The position numbers and the translations under genes are program-made. Of a stretch of DNA of 64,000 bases, positions 10,746-20,800 are shown one piece after another. Origin of the DNA: Claviceps africana (Eukaryota > Ascomycota > Sordariomycetes > Hypocreales > Clavicipitaceae); the NCBI GenBank assembly GCA_018360145.1, contig SRPY01000020.1, positions 1 to 64,000 of the forward strand, given 5' to 3'. Under the pieces are notes generated by a model. It saw only the letters and a list, made by a program, of their open reading frames with translations, ran no database searches and was not told the DNA's origin. Numbering within the stretch: the first letter of the stretch is position 1; every line of letters starts with the position of its first letter.

Positions 10746-11905
10746 TCACCTTCCCTTAAACACAGGCTTCCTCTTCTCCTGAAATGCCCTTAGGGCCTCA
10801 TCCCGATCCTCAGTAGCCATTACCCGCTCGTACATTTCATTCTCCTTCTCCTGTCTCGCCCACGCCACGGCCTGCAAGCTCGCACGAACCGCCACAGGGC
10901 CGCCCTCGCAAATCTCCTGCGCCAGCGTCACAGCCTCGTCCAGAGCCAACTTCCTCGCCAGCTCGAGAACATGGTCACGGCCCTGCCGATCAAGACGCTT
11001 CTCGTCCGTCCTGTCCGGCACGACGACCTCGACCAGCCGATCTGCCAGACCGATAAAGAAGGCCTCCGGGGCCGAGATGTGACGTCCCGTGAGGATCAAG
11101 TCCCGCGCGCGGGGGAGGCCGATGATGGCGGGCAGGCGCGACGTTCCGCCCGCGCCGGGGATGATGCCCAGACGCGTCTCGGGCAGGCCGACGGTGGCGT
11201 TTGAGGACAGCACGCGGAAGTGTGTGGCGAGGGCGAGTTCGAGGCCGCCGCCGAGGGCGAGGGAGGAGATGGCTGATATGGTGGGGATTTGGAGCTCCGA
11301 GAGGGCTGTGAATGTTTCGCGGAGGTTGGTCAGGAATTCTTCTGTTCTGGAGGGCGAGGGGGGGGTGGGTGCTGTTAGTCGTGCTTTGAGGAACGATGTG
11401 TGTGTGTGTGTGCAGGTACATTGTGTACTCGTGCCAATACCGATATATATCAACACATGACGTGTGGCTCCATACAGACAGACACACACGGGACACATGT
11501 ACGTCGGAAAAGGGGGAACAAGAAAGAAAGAACAAACTCGGTCTGCGTGAACCCCCTCCGCTCCTTCAAATCGGCGCCCGCGCAGAAACAAGCGGGCACG
11601 GCGCTGGCCAGCACCAACGCCCGCGTCGGACCGAGATGCGCGGCCGGGGCAGCCCGCCCCCCAGACGCCAGGTGCAGGCCCGTCTCTCGGCCGTCGGGAC
11701 CGTACTGCCCCCGGACGTGGTCAATCTCGCGCCGCAGCGCCGCGAGGAGGGACCGCGAGATGGCGTTGCGGGCGTCGGGCCGGTTGAGCTCCAGGACGCG
11801 GATGTGGCCGGTGGACGGGGCGGCGAGGTCGGTCACGCGGACGAGCGGTTCGGTCTGGGCGGAGTAGAGGCGGCGGAGGGGCCGGAGGTGAAGACGAGGA
11901 GGCAT
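10746..11905 (-). CDS. Mitochondrial enoyl-CoA hydratase/isomerase (methylglutaconyl-CoA hydratase-like)
   Basis: Two exons, 11905-11538 and 11346-10746, give 322 residues. The donor is GTTTGT and the acceptor CCAG, with a GACTAAC branch site; the join reads RRGFTQTETEEFLTNL. The N-terminus MPPRLHLRPLRRLYS is a typical mitochondrial presequence. The crotonase fold signatures are present: CAGADLKER (oxyanion-hole region), LALGGGLELAL, and LPETRLGIIPGAGGT. Both acidic residues used in catalysis by hydratases (Glu in GGGLEL and Glu in LPET) are retained. The sequence resembles the AUH branch, which hydrates 3-methylglutaconyl-CoA in leucine breakdown, but general enoyl-CoA hydratase activity cannot be excluded. 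A GT microsatellite lies inside the 191-nt intron. Confidence 0.88.
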
Positions 11906-12429
11906 CGTGTTGGTTTTAGGTGCTGATTGGTTCTGGCACGAGCGGATGGCGGATTGTTGGCAAAGGGGACGGCGATGGCCGGTGGTTTGGTTCTGGGACG
12001 GCTCGCGGGTTGGGGTGGTGATGTCGGGCGGCTTGCGTCGGTACAAGGAGGGGTGTGTTGTGTGCGCGCCGGTGCGTGTGCGTGTGCATGTGGATGCGCG
12101 TTTACGTCGACCATGATGTATCATTCAACCGTGCGCGTGCATGTCCGACTATTCTATCCACGGACGGAAAATCAACGACGCAATGGCGTTGCATCCTTTA
12201 TTTACCCGTATGCTTGGTCGAGCACTCTATGCTTCATTCGTGTATTGCCCGTCCCCCGTGATGCGGCGTACGTGAATTGCATTGCATGTACATGCCTGCC
12301 AGGACTCGGCCCCAAACGACCACCACGTCACATTCAGCACGTCGGGAAGAAAAGACATGCCAAGCCTTTTTGGACAGTCGATGCGTAAAAGAAAACAAAA
12401 AGAAAGAAAGAGGAACGCCGCCTGCCGTC

Positions 12430-12476
<47 letters not shown>

Positions 12477-12480
12477 ACAC
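11906..12480. other. Intergenic: hydratase promoter and J-protein 3' flank
   Basis: Contains a GTGTGC-rich stretch (about 12055-12105) just upstream of the hydratase gene and a 44-base A run (12432-12475) just downstream of the J-protein stop. No gene is recognised. Confidence 0.6.
12432..12475. repeat. Poly-A tract (44 nt)
   Basis: An uninterrupted A run, T-rich on the strand of the J-protein gene, which stops only 6 bases away. It therefore lies in that gene's 3' UTR. Confidence 0.95.
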
Positions 12481-13392
12481 CTACTCGGACCGGCCCGGCG
12501 GTGGTGACGGAGGCGGCCGGTCCAGCTTGTGCGGCTCAAAGTCAAACGCCAGGTTCTCCCTCTCGCGCAGGAAGCAATCCACCCTCTCGTCCTTGCTCCT
12601 CCCCGTCGCGGCCATTGTGCTCTGGCGCATCTTCTGCCCGATGGCCCAGTCCTTCTGCTGCACAAAGTCGACGTACTGCTCCCCCGCTGCTTCGGCGCGA
12701 CTCATTTGCGCCAGCGCGCCAATCATGCACATGCACACCACGAGGGCGGCAAACATGCCGTTGCTCATGTACATGGGCTCGCTGGGCTTGCCGCTCCTCT
12801 CGTCCCGCCAGCGCTCCCAGTCCTCCCACGTGGCGTTGCGGGAGGCATTCCCGGGCTGCCGTCTCCACGCCCTGTCGGCTTCACCGAGGTCGTGAGACCG
12901 CCGGTCGTCGGTCCATCCGATGCCGTGGTGGTCGTACAGACTTCGCTTGTGAGGGTCGCTCAGTACGTCGTTGGCGGCGACGACGAGGCGGTACCGCTCG
13001 AGACGGGTTGCCTTGGACAGATGCTGCTGCCCCGCGGGAAGTCCGGCGGCCGACTGATCGTGCGTGTCGGGATGGTACAGCTTGACGAGTTGGTAGAACC
13101 GGCGCTTCGTGTACGGCGCGCCGCGCTGCATGCCCAAGATTTCGTAGGGGGTCGGGTGGGCTGCCCGCGGCCACGGCGGCGTGGCGTCGGATGGCTCGGT
13201 CGGTTTGGATGAGTGCGCGGCATAGCATCGTGCTCGGTGCTCATGAGGGCAGCGCGGCATGATGGTCGGCGAGCCGTTGCGGGCGGCCAGGCGGGAATGT
13301 GCGACGACGGAGTACGGCCATGATGCCACGTGGGAAAGGGAGCTTGTCGACGTGCAGAGGCCGACGGCGGCTGCCGAGGTTTTGGGCGGCAT
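12481..13392 (-). CDS. Mitochondrial J-domain (DnaJ-like) protein, Jid1-type
   Basis: A single-exon gene of 303 residues. The first 80 residues are basic and Ser/Ala-rich, as in a mitochondrial presequence. The J domain spans about 82-158: it starts TPYEILGMQRGAPYTKRRFY, carries the essential HPD tripeptide in LVKLYHPDTHD, and ends DVLSDPHKRSLYDHHGIGW. A short insert (SAAGLPAGQQHLSKATR) separates helices II and III. One likely transmembrane helix follows (NGMFAALVVCMCMIGALAQM, about 215-235), then a charged tail rich in Arg/Glu/Asp. J-proteins stimulate Hsp70 ATPase; a single membrane span plus presequence suggests an inner-membrane J-protein like yeast Jid1. The resemblance to Jid1 is by architecture, so the assignment is moderate. 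It lies 533 bp downstream of the LEA-like gene on the same strand. Confidence 0.8.
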   Translation of the reverse strand: MPPKTSAAAVGLCTSTSSLSHVASWPYSVVAHSRLAARNGSPTIMPRCPHEHRARCYAAHSSKPTEPSDATPPWPRAAHPTPYEILGMQRGAPYTKRRFYQLVKLYHPDTHDQSAAGLPAGQQHLSKATRLERYRLVVAANDVLSDPHKRSLYDHHGIGWTDDRRSHDLGEADRAWRRQPGNASRNATWEDWERWRDERSGKPSEPMYMSNGMFAALVVCMCMIGALAQMSRAEAAGEQYVDFVQQKDWAIGQKMRQSTMAATGRSKDERVDCFLRERENLAFDFEPHKLDRPPPSPPPGRSE

Positions 13393-13925
13393 GGTCGGAG
13401 AGGAGACTTTGGTTCATCCTCTCGAACCGTGGATCTGGTGGGTTTGTCCTGGACCCGGGCCGGCGGCAGCAGACGTGGCAGGTCGTGGGGGAGGCTGATG
13501 TCAACGGCCAAAAGTGATGCATGACCTCGCATCGCGTGCCCACTCGAGTCGGCCTCGAACCCGGTGGGGCGGGGAAGCATTGGCCGTGACCAAACGTCAT
13601 CGCCGTTTTCTCGTCCCTCGGTACCCGCCTACCCTGTACGCATCGCATCATCGGAAGAGGCAGGAATTCCGCTCTACCTCGACTTGGCAATGGCGGCGGC
13701 AGCGCATCAAACAGGCAGCGGCAAGTATTTTTCTAACATCTTGTTTCAACCCGGCTTGGAAAAACACGGCCCAAAGAATACTTGCTACAATAATCAGATG
13801 CCCAAACACCACAAGGAGCCATGCCATGCGTATACAATACACTCTCTTCATGAAAATCAGCCCAACTCCGTCCAGAAGCAGCTCCGCCATCGCGGCAACG
13901 TCAAAACACTCCCCCGACAACAACC
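13393..13925. other. Intergenic: J-protein promoter and LEA-like 3' flank
   Basis: No gene recognised; the open frames here are antisense or short and lack family resemblance. Confidence 0.55.
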
Positions 13926-14436
13926 TCACAACTTGTTCTTCATTTCCTCGGCCGCCCCCTTGGCCTTGCCCCGCGTCTCGGCAGCAGCACCCTTGACCTC
14001 GCCCTTGACCTCCTCCGTCTTACCCTGTGCCTCGCCCTTCAGTTCCTCCATCTTGCCCTGTGCCTCGCCCTTCAGTTCCTCGACCTTGCCCTTCTTGCCC
14101 TTTGTGATTTTCTCGGTCCCCTTTTTGATTTTGCTCCCCGCCGACGCTGTCCCAAGAAACAGACACACCCAAAAGTCAGCAAGACGCGTCCCCAGGAAGC
14201 CTAGCGAGTCAAACGGCAGGGAAAACGCAACAAAACAACTCACCAGCGGCGTCCAGGCCAGGAAGAACAACGTTGTCTGTGACGGCCCGATCAACGGACT
14301 TGAGCCCCTCCTTGACACTCTCCGTAGGCGTCTTCCTCAACGAAGGCGACGTGCTGAATACGCGGGGGGCCTGGACGACCATGCCTCTGCTCAAGGGCAG
14401 GGCAGCTCGGACGACGCGCTCCGTGAGAAAAGACAT
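13926..14436 (-). CDS. Small LEA-like/CsbD-like mitochondrial protein with 11-residue repeats
   Basis: Two exons, 14436-14244 and 14146-13926, give 137 residues (donor GTGAGT, acceptor GACAG; join reads DAAASAGSKIKKG). The N-terminus MSFLTERVVRAALPLSRG followed by RVFSTSPSLRK is a good mitochondrial presequence with a likely cleavage near FSTS. The C-terminal half is a run of 11-residue units of the type KVEELKGEAQG, KMEELKGEAQG, KTEEVKGEVKG, ending AAEEMKNKL. This amphipathic Lys/Glu/Gly repeat is like LEA group 3 and CsbD-type stress proteins, which are disordered when dry and fold on membranes or under stress. A stress-protection role is inference. The first repeats are nearly identical at DNA level, so copy number may vary between strains. 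Confidence 0.75.
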
Positions 14437-15374
14437 TTCTATGCTGTGAAAGTGTCGTTTGTTTGTGGAACAAGGAACACTCTCGTAAACGAAAGATGGG
14501 AGAACAATTTTTTTTTTTTACCGGTTCAAGAAACGTTTTTGTGATGGGAACAAAATCGAGTGGCAATCAGGAAAGAATGAGCACCAGGCTGGACATTTAT
14601 AAGGCGAAATTAGGTTTATTGTGGCCCTGGCTCTTCGGCATGACGCCGTTGCTGAGGAGAAACGGGGTGACCAAAAAGGCAAAAGTATATACAACATATG
14701 ATGATGATGATGTCATGACAACGACATTAGATGGCGGGCCAAGTCCTCCGATTCGTGGGGGGAAAAGCAGGGGAAGAGGCGGCAGCGGGTTTGCTGTGGG
14801 CTGTGGAATGACGCACTGGTGCTAATCGAGATCCGGTCAGGAATCACGGGTTTGTGGATTCTTTTTCTAAATGGGGATGGTCCATTTGACTCGGTTACTC
14901 GGTTCGTCTGAATTGCGGGGTGAGGCTTGCTTGGCCTCCTTTCTGTGTCGGCTGATGACTACGATGGCCACGTGCAATAGCAACAGACGGATGTTGTTGC
15001 CTTGCGCGTCATGGTATTTTTCTGTGCCTCGTTCTCGGCCCACGTCGACCAAGTGGGAGGAATCTGGTCGCGTTCCTCAAGGCTGAAACTCTTCGTCATG
15101 CGTGGATGCAGCGAGTGTGTCACACACACATACATAAGGCGCTTCTGACCAGAAAGAACGTAGCAGCTCTGGCATCAAAACATCGATATATCGCCTCTAT
15201 CAATCATGGTATTTCGACACCCGTCTAAACAGGTCGCATGTCTCTGACCACTTTCCCCATTCCGTTACGTTCAACAAGGAAGCCAGGCCTCGTGCTGCAT
15301 GTTCTGATTTTTTTTTCTTTTTTTTTTTTTCCTTTTTCTTTTCTTATTTCTCCCCCCGCCCTCTGTTGTCCTGC
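14437..15374. other. Intergenic: LEA-like promoter and FRS2 3' flank
   Basis: Includes a T run (about 14510-14519), a short ATGATG run near 14699-14715 and a pyrimidine-rich tract (about 15308-15360) just past the FRS2 stop. No gene is seen. Confidence 0.55.
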
Positions 15375-17592
15375 TCATTCCTTGTCCAAACGCACCGCGG
15401 GGCTGTTGCGCATGAAGTTCAGATCGACTTTGTGACCCAACAACTCGCGAATGTTGGAAATACCGTACTTGATCATGGTAGGTCGTTCGAGGGACAGACC
15501 CCAGCCAAACACTCGCATGTCCTTACTACATGGACAATCAGCTTCGATTTCCTTGTAAAAAAAAGAAAAAGAAAAAAGAAAAGAAAAGGGGAAGCGAGAC
15601 TTCTCATCACTTACGGAAGACCCATAGATTCCAGCATTTCGGCTCGGAACATGCCGCTGTTACCAATCTCAACTAGCTTCCCAAGGCCCTTGTCTAGTAT
15701 GGTTTTAGCGACGCATTCCACTTTCGCCTTTTGGACGGTCGCAGAGACGAGGACTTACGATACGAAAATATTTCCATGCTAGGTTCCGTGTCTAGTCATT
15801 GCAAACTTTAGTCAAAACGTTCACAAAAGAAAATGGGATGCGACTTTGGCGAGCACTCACAAGGGTTGTAGGCACACTTGTATTTGAGGTCGGTGATGCC
15901 CATCTTGCCAAAGAAGATGTCCATAAACTGTCAAGGTCAGTGACAATGTTTTCTCCGTAGTCATAGCTGACGCCGGGCAGCTTTTCCTGCCATCTTACCT
16001 CCATGAGGCCGCCCAAGGTTAGATCATAGTCAGCAATGACTCCTTCGACCTGGTGGAACTCTGCCAAGTGAGTGGCGTCGACAGTCTCGTTGCGGAACAC
16101 ACGATCAATGGAGAAATAGCGAGCCGGGGGTGGTCGACCATCAGGGCCCTTTTGCTGGGCCAGTTTATACAGCATGTTCGCACTGATGGCTGTAGTGTGC
16201 GTTCGAAGTACCAGCTTTCGAGTCTCCTCTCCGGACCAGGGGTATCGGTAACCTATCGACCCGAATTTGCCGTCCTAAGCCACGTATTAAACCTTTGCTA
16301 GGACCCAGTATTGGTTGCCTGCTACTATTTCATATCGTACCTGATGGACCTCCTTCACGTTATCCCAATAAGCCTTGTAGTCTCCTTTATCATTGGCATC
16401 TTCGGCTCTAGGGAAATCTGCCTCCTTGGGATCAGAGACATAGAACTGCAAACACTATTAGCCTCATTGGTAGTCGTGACGAGCCTTAGGCCTTGACTAA
16501 GCACTAGAATACGTACGGTATCTTGCATATCGCGGGCGGGGTGTTGTTGCGGAACAAAAAGCGTATCAAAGTTCCAAAAGCCAGATTCAACGAACCTGAC
16601 AACCCATTAGCGACCGGCTCACGTGGCCGAAACCAAAAAAAAAGGTCGTCACCTACTTATCAGTGGGCATCTCCTGAAAACCCATTTCGAAGAAGATCTG
16701 CCTCAGCTCAGACCGAACCTTGCTCAAAGGATGCAAAGCTCCAGACTGCTGATCAGCACCTAGAGCCTTGAAGTTGTATCCCTTGAAATTCGCCGTCTTC
16801 CATGACCCGCTAGCAATCATGTCGGCGGTCAAGTCGGTGGCGACCTCGGGGATTTTGAGGGCGAACTTGTCGGCCTTTTCGATCTTGAAGCTGATGATCT
16901 TCTGGGTCCGGACAAGCTTGCGCTTCTTCAGTTCGGCCAGCATCTTGGCATCCGGATACGTTCGCGTCGATTGAATGGTCTGCATCTGCTCTTTGGTCGT
17001 GTCTTGGACGGATTCTTTCTATCGAGGAGCTTCCACGTCAGCCCTTCCTCATCCTCCCGCATCAAGCCATTCCTTCGAAAGATGTGCAGATTCTACTCAC
17101 GGCCGCCTTCAATTTACCATCTGCGACATGCACGGGCAACGTCAGTCACGAATTTCACCCCCAAACTATTTTGAACCGCATAGATATTGGCCAGCAAATG
17201 GACGGGGAAAGCTTACCTTGGGTTTTTGATATCCACTTCTCTCTGAAGGCTCTGCCCTGGCCAATCTTGACGACGTTCTTGTCGCCAATAGCCTTCTCAA
17301 GCTCCTGAATGGTTAAACCCTCCACAGCGACACGCAGGGCCTCAAAAACGCGGACCTCATGGCTGCCATTGGCGGCAATCTGCCCGCCTTCGGGTTCCAG
17401 AAGAGCTTCCTCGCGATCTATGGTCTCGTACTTGACCATGTCACGCGAAGCGAGTCTGTCGAGAGCGCCCTTGACCTCGGTAGAAGGTATCGTGGTAAAG
17501 GCTTCGGAGGAAAGGAGGGGTGACTGCTTGTCCAGCGCATGGAGGATCTGGTGAGCAAGATCTCCAGCGGCGCTGCTGGTCTGTGACGCCAT
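15375..17592 (-). CDS. FRS2: Phenylalanyl-tRNA synthetase alpha subunit, cytosolic
   Basis: Ten exons fit, all in frame: 17592-17217, 17120-17101, 17018-16657, 16595-16517, 16445-16341, 16274-15999, 15927-15861, 15791-15759, 15693-15615 and 15525-15375, giving 515 residues, the usual length. The N-terminal winged-helix part (about 1-150) is typical of the eukaryotic/archaeal alpha subunit and binds tRNA. The class II core follows: motif 1 near HPLSKVRSELRQIFFEMGF, motif 2 FRNETVDATHLAEFHQVEG, and motif 3 GWGLSLERPTMIKYGI, with the phenylalanine-pocket segment KLVEIGNSGMFRAEML. With the beta subunit it forms an alpha2beta2 enzyme that charges tRNA-Phe with Phe. The intron number is high for this window, and exons 2 (20 nt) and 8 (33 nt) are microexons that automatic prediction could miss. 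The start was chosen because MASQTSSAAGDLAHQIL leads directly into the conserved region. Confidence 0.93.
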
Positions 17593-18110
17593 GATGGAAC
17601 AATGACGTGTCCTTTGACTGACGAGGGCTGTGACGTGCCAGCGGCGAAGAAGTGTCGGTGATGGTCCCTTGTCGGCGATGGGATAGGATTAACCTGAGTC
17701 ACAACTCACGTCTGCCACTCCCTCAGAATTTCCTGGAGCCTGTGCCCCGCCAGTCCGTCCGTCCGAGTTGATCTCAAGGTGGGGCAACCAAAACGGGAAG
17801 ACGGCCATCACCCCTCCCCAATCCAACATAAAGGCTTATCCGCCAAAGATTTCAGTTCGTTGGTTACAGTCGTACGAATAAACACTACAACATATCGTAC
17901 AGTATTCTACGAACATTCCAGGACGGACGGCCCTGACGAAACAACTCTGGCCAACCTCTCGGGACGTCTTGGCCCAAGACTCTTTGGGCTCTGCGAATCG
18001 TTGGGCCAAAAAGAAGAATGCTTAGTGGGTACAAAACGCAAGCAACAGTGCGACGCATGCATCATGCAAAAAGAAAACTCGGATGCGTGATGCAACCATG
18101 AAACATGACC
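17593..18110. other. Intergenic: FRS2 promoter region
   Basis: No gene recognised. It separates the FRS2 start from the first tRNA-Ala gene. Confidence 0.55.
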
Positions 18111-18195
18111 TGGACGAACAGGGAATCGAACCCTGGACCACTCCCAAATAATTGAACTATGCTAAGGGAGTATTATACCACTAAACCATTCGCCC
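18111..18195 (-). tRNA. tRNA-Ala (AGC), intron-containing, copy 1
   Basis: On the minus strand the acceptor stem GGGCGAA pairs with TTCGTCC and keeps a G3:U70 wobble pair, the alanine identity mark. The B box reads GGTTCGATTCC. The anticodon stem CTCCC/GGGAG encloses a TTAGCAT loop with anticodon AGC, interrupted after position 37 by about 13 nt (approximately TAGTTCAATTATT). The length is 85 with the intron and 72 without, before CCA addition. Exon sequence is identical to copy 2. Confidence 0.92.
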
Positions 18196-18320
18196 AATCA
18201 GATACGAGAACGATAAGGCAAAGTCATATATATTTCGTGGACTCTTTCAGGAGCTGAAAAAAGGTTTTTGCCCGCGTGCAGGGCAAAAGGAAGAACTCGC
18301 CGTGAAGGATACACTTATCA

Positions 18321-18404
18321 TGGACGAACAGGGAATCGAACCCTGGACCACTCCCAGATGACACAACATGCTAAGGGAGTATTATACCACTAAACCATTC
18401 GCCC
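18321..18404 (-). tRNA. tRNA-Ala (AGC), intron-containing, copy 2
   Basis: Same mature sequence as the copy at 18111-18195, including the G3:U70 pair and AGC anticodon. The intron is about 12 nt (approximately TGTTGTGTCATC) and unrelated in sequence to that of copy 1. The two genes are 125 bp apart in direct orientation. Confidence 0.92.
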
Positions 18405-18724
18405 TAGGAACTGTGCAACGAGCATCAGATATTTAAATCTATAAACTATTTTCCAATATCAAGTCGGAGGTTAGAAGCATCTTTGCTCACGGAAGAATTA
18501 CTAGCGACAAAGGGATAGGATTTCCGACAGACGGGCGAGGAGATTGAAGATCATGCAAATGATGCACAAGAAACCGAGAACAATTCGATGTCTACGATAC
18601 ATACATATGTACAGCGGGTGTTAGGACTCCGTCGCTAATTGTTCCATCATTGTACACAAAGATTCCATGCCTAGATAAGAGAAGAAGAGATGAGGTCTGG
18701 ATAGGTGCTAGCAAAGATGCACCA
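18405..18724. other. Intergenic: upstream of tRNA-Ala copy 2, 3' flank of DUF6594 gene
   Basis: AT-rich sequence of about 320 bp. No gene or repeat recognised. Confidence 0.5.
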
Positions 18725-20800
18725 TCAATTCACTGCCCCAGCCAACACAGTCATGGCACCACAGTATAACCCAAAGTACAGTATCCCGTTTCGTCTGTGC
18801 CGTTCGACGTCTTGCAGCAAGCCACATTGATCGACCATGATAATAACGCCGAGTACAACGAGAAGAATAATCGCAATGCGCCCTACAAAGCTAGGCATGA
18901 CCGAAAAGATCAAGATAGGCACAAGTACGACACATGTACCAGAGAGAGCAAGTCGCACGAACAGCGCATCGTCAGGCTTGTGTGCTACACCCTGATCAAC
19001 CCTTACAGATGGTGCGCTTCCATTATCCCTCAAGCAACCTTGAAACCGTTCTTCCTTGGCTGCCTTGGGCGTTGACGTTGACCCATAGGGGGTGGTGTTG
19101 AGATCATCCGTAGCCTGCTCCCGAGTGTTCAGTGAGATGAGGTCTGAAGCATCGAGAAAACATGTTTCATCCTCCACAATCAGCTTGTTAGTGAAAAGGT
19201 AGGATTTGTACATATAGATGTCTTCCCATGTTGGTTTTGGAAGATCTTGCATTTTGCAATACGACGCAAGAACATGATCTGTCGGCCTGTCAGCTCTAAA
19301 ATCCAAACGCAACGAGAAACGTCGTGAAAAAAAAATCATTATCTACTTACTGTATTGACTCAATTTGAAGCCAATGAGGCCGAGAATCTCGGTCTTTTGG
19401 TGTGCCAGGTCTTGACGCTGAGAAGCGGGCATGACGTAACCTCCGCAGCTTCTATTGGCCGTATTCTTGACATCCAACGAGATAAGCTGGTGTTCCAGAT
19501 CATTAATTTCTTCCTGCATGTACAATAACAGACGATGATTCAGGGCATCAAATCGACGATAGATCGGTGAAATGGGCTGGCCACAAGCATCGCCCGAAAG
19601 TTTCGTGGCCAAGAGATGATAGCCGCTAGGTGCCAGATTGTCCGGATGGCTAGCAAGATCAGGATAAACTTGACTTGTGGATATATCTGGACGACCATCA
19701 TTACCTGGCATGTTGTGGTTCGAGGATGGTACAGGCTGACCATTCTGTTCCCAGGTTTTACCGAAGCCCCTATTGTGTGATATCTCTGGGCCACGCTCGC
19801 CGTGAACGCTTAAAAATTTGTCAACTGACCGGAGAGAAGGTTGCTGAGAAGTACATCCCATCTGTTGTTTCCTCTCTTCCACTTTGTAGCCATAAAAAGC
19901 CTCGGGCTGAACCCGATAACTATTAGCCGACAGACGGTCATAGCTTTGCCAGTGTTGCCCCTCTGAAGATACTCCGCGAGATGGAGAGCTGCTTGTTCGC
20001 GAGATTGGCATTGGATAGCTGGCAGGTCCAGGGAAGACCACGCAGTCCACGACATTCGGTCGACGTCTGGATGTGTTCTGCTGGGCACTTTGTTGAATAA
20101 GGATTTCTGAGGGCTCGACCTGCCGTCGAGATGACTGATCTCCGTGGAAAGGTCCGTATGGCTCCGATTTGCCAGTATTGACGGTGTTTCCTTGTACATC
20201 TGGGATGGGTGTCGTCTCAACGAGAGTTGGTGAGGTAACCGAGGTGTATTCGGTATGAATGCGGGAGTCCTCTTCTTCACAGTCTTCTACAAAAGTCGTC
20301 ATGCAGTTCTTGCCAGGCACATGGGCTGATGGATGAGGGGATAAAGTTTCCAAATGAGGCGCGGATTCCTGGACATTGGAGCAAGAGGCTGTGGCATGTT
20401 CGGTAGGCTCTCGGGTGCCGTCTGCTCCGGTGTCGTCTTGCTGGATCGATGAGTCCTTGACTTCATTTTCTGGTGTTAGAAATGCCTCTTGATCTCGCTC
20501 GCTATGCTCAGTGACGTGAAAGTTGATTGGCATGTCTGCGGTCTGGCCAACATTACTTTCTGCACACATTTTGTCGACGGTCTTGAAAAGGCCGTGCTCC
20601 GCTTGCAGTTTCTGCAGCATATATATGAGGAGGGCTGCAGTGGGGTAAAAAAAAAGAGGAAGAAGAAGAAACGGTTGGAGAAGCACGGACGACGGCAACA
20701 AATATATGACAGGACCAAATTCCATCAACCAACTGAAATACAGTAGACGGAGTGAGCGGTTGAAGACTGAGCTGCGGTGGCGGGACACGCGATGAGACAT
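18725..20800 (-). CDS. DUF6594 domain membrane protein
   Basis: The C-terminal part is secure: an exon ending at 19351 (TACA|GTAAGT) joins 19278-18725 in frame and reads KLSQYNHVLASYCKMQ. The section RRFDALNHRLLLYMQEEIND and the following Leu-rich, Gln/Glu-rich helices are typical of the fungal DUF6594 family, as is the C-terminal membrane part: a helix at ALSGTCVVLVPILIFSVMP, a second at IAIILLVVLGVIIMVDQ and a third near the end (ILYFGLYCGAMTVLAGAVN). The middle is a long low-complexity, Ser/Pro/Thr-rich linker. The 5' end is uncertain. The longest frame starts at 20800 (667 residues) and begins with an unexpected hydrophobic stretch, but a good polypyrimidine tract and CTGCAG acceptor near 20636 suggests an upstream intron; a start at 20620 is another option. 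Function of the family is unknown. Confidence 0.68.

Noticed and set aside
12282..13212. Plus-strand frames of 227-267 codons over the J-protein gene
   Set aside because: They are antisense shadows of a minus-strand gene that has a clear J domain with an HPD motif.
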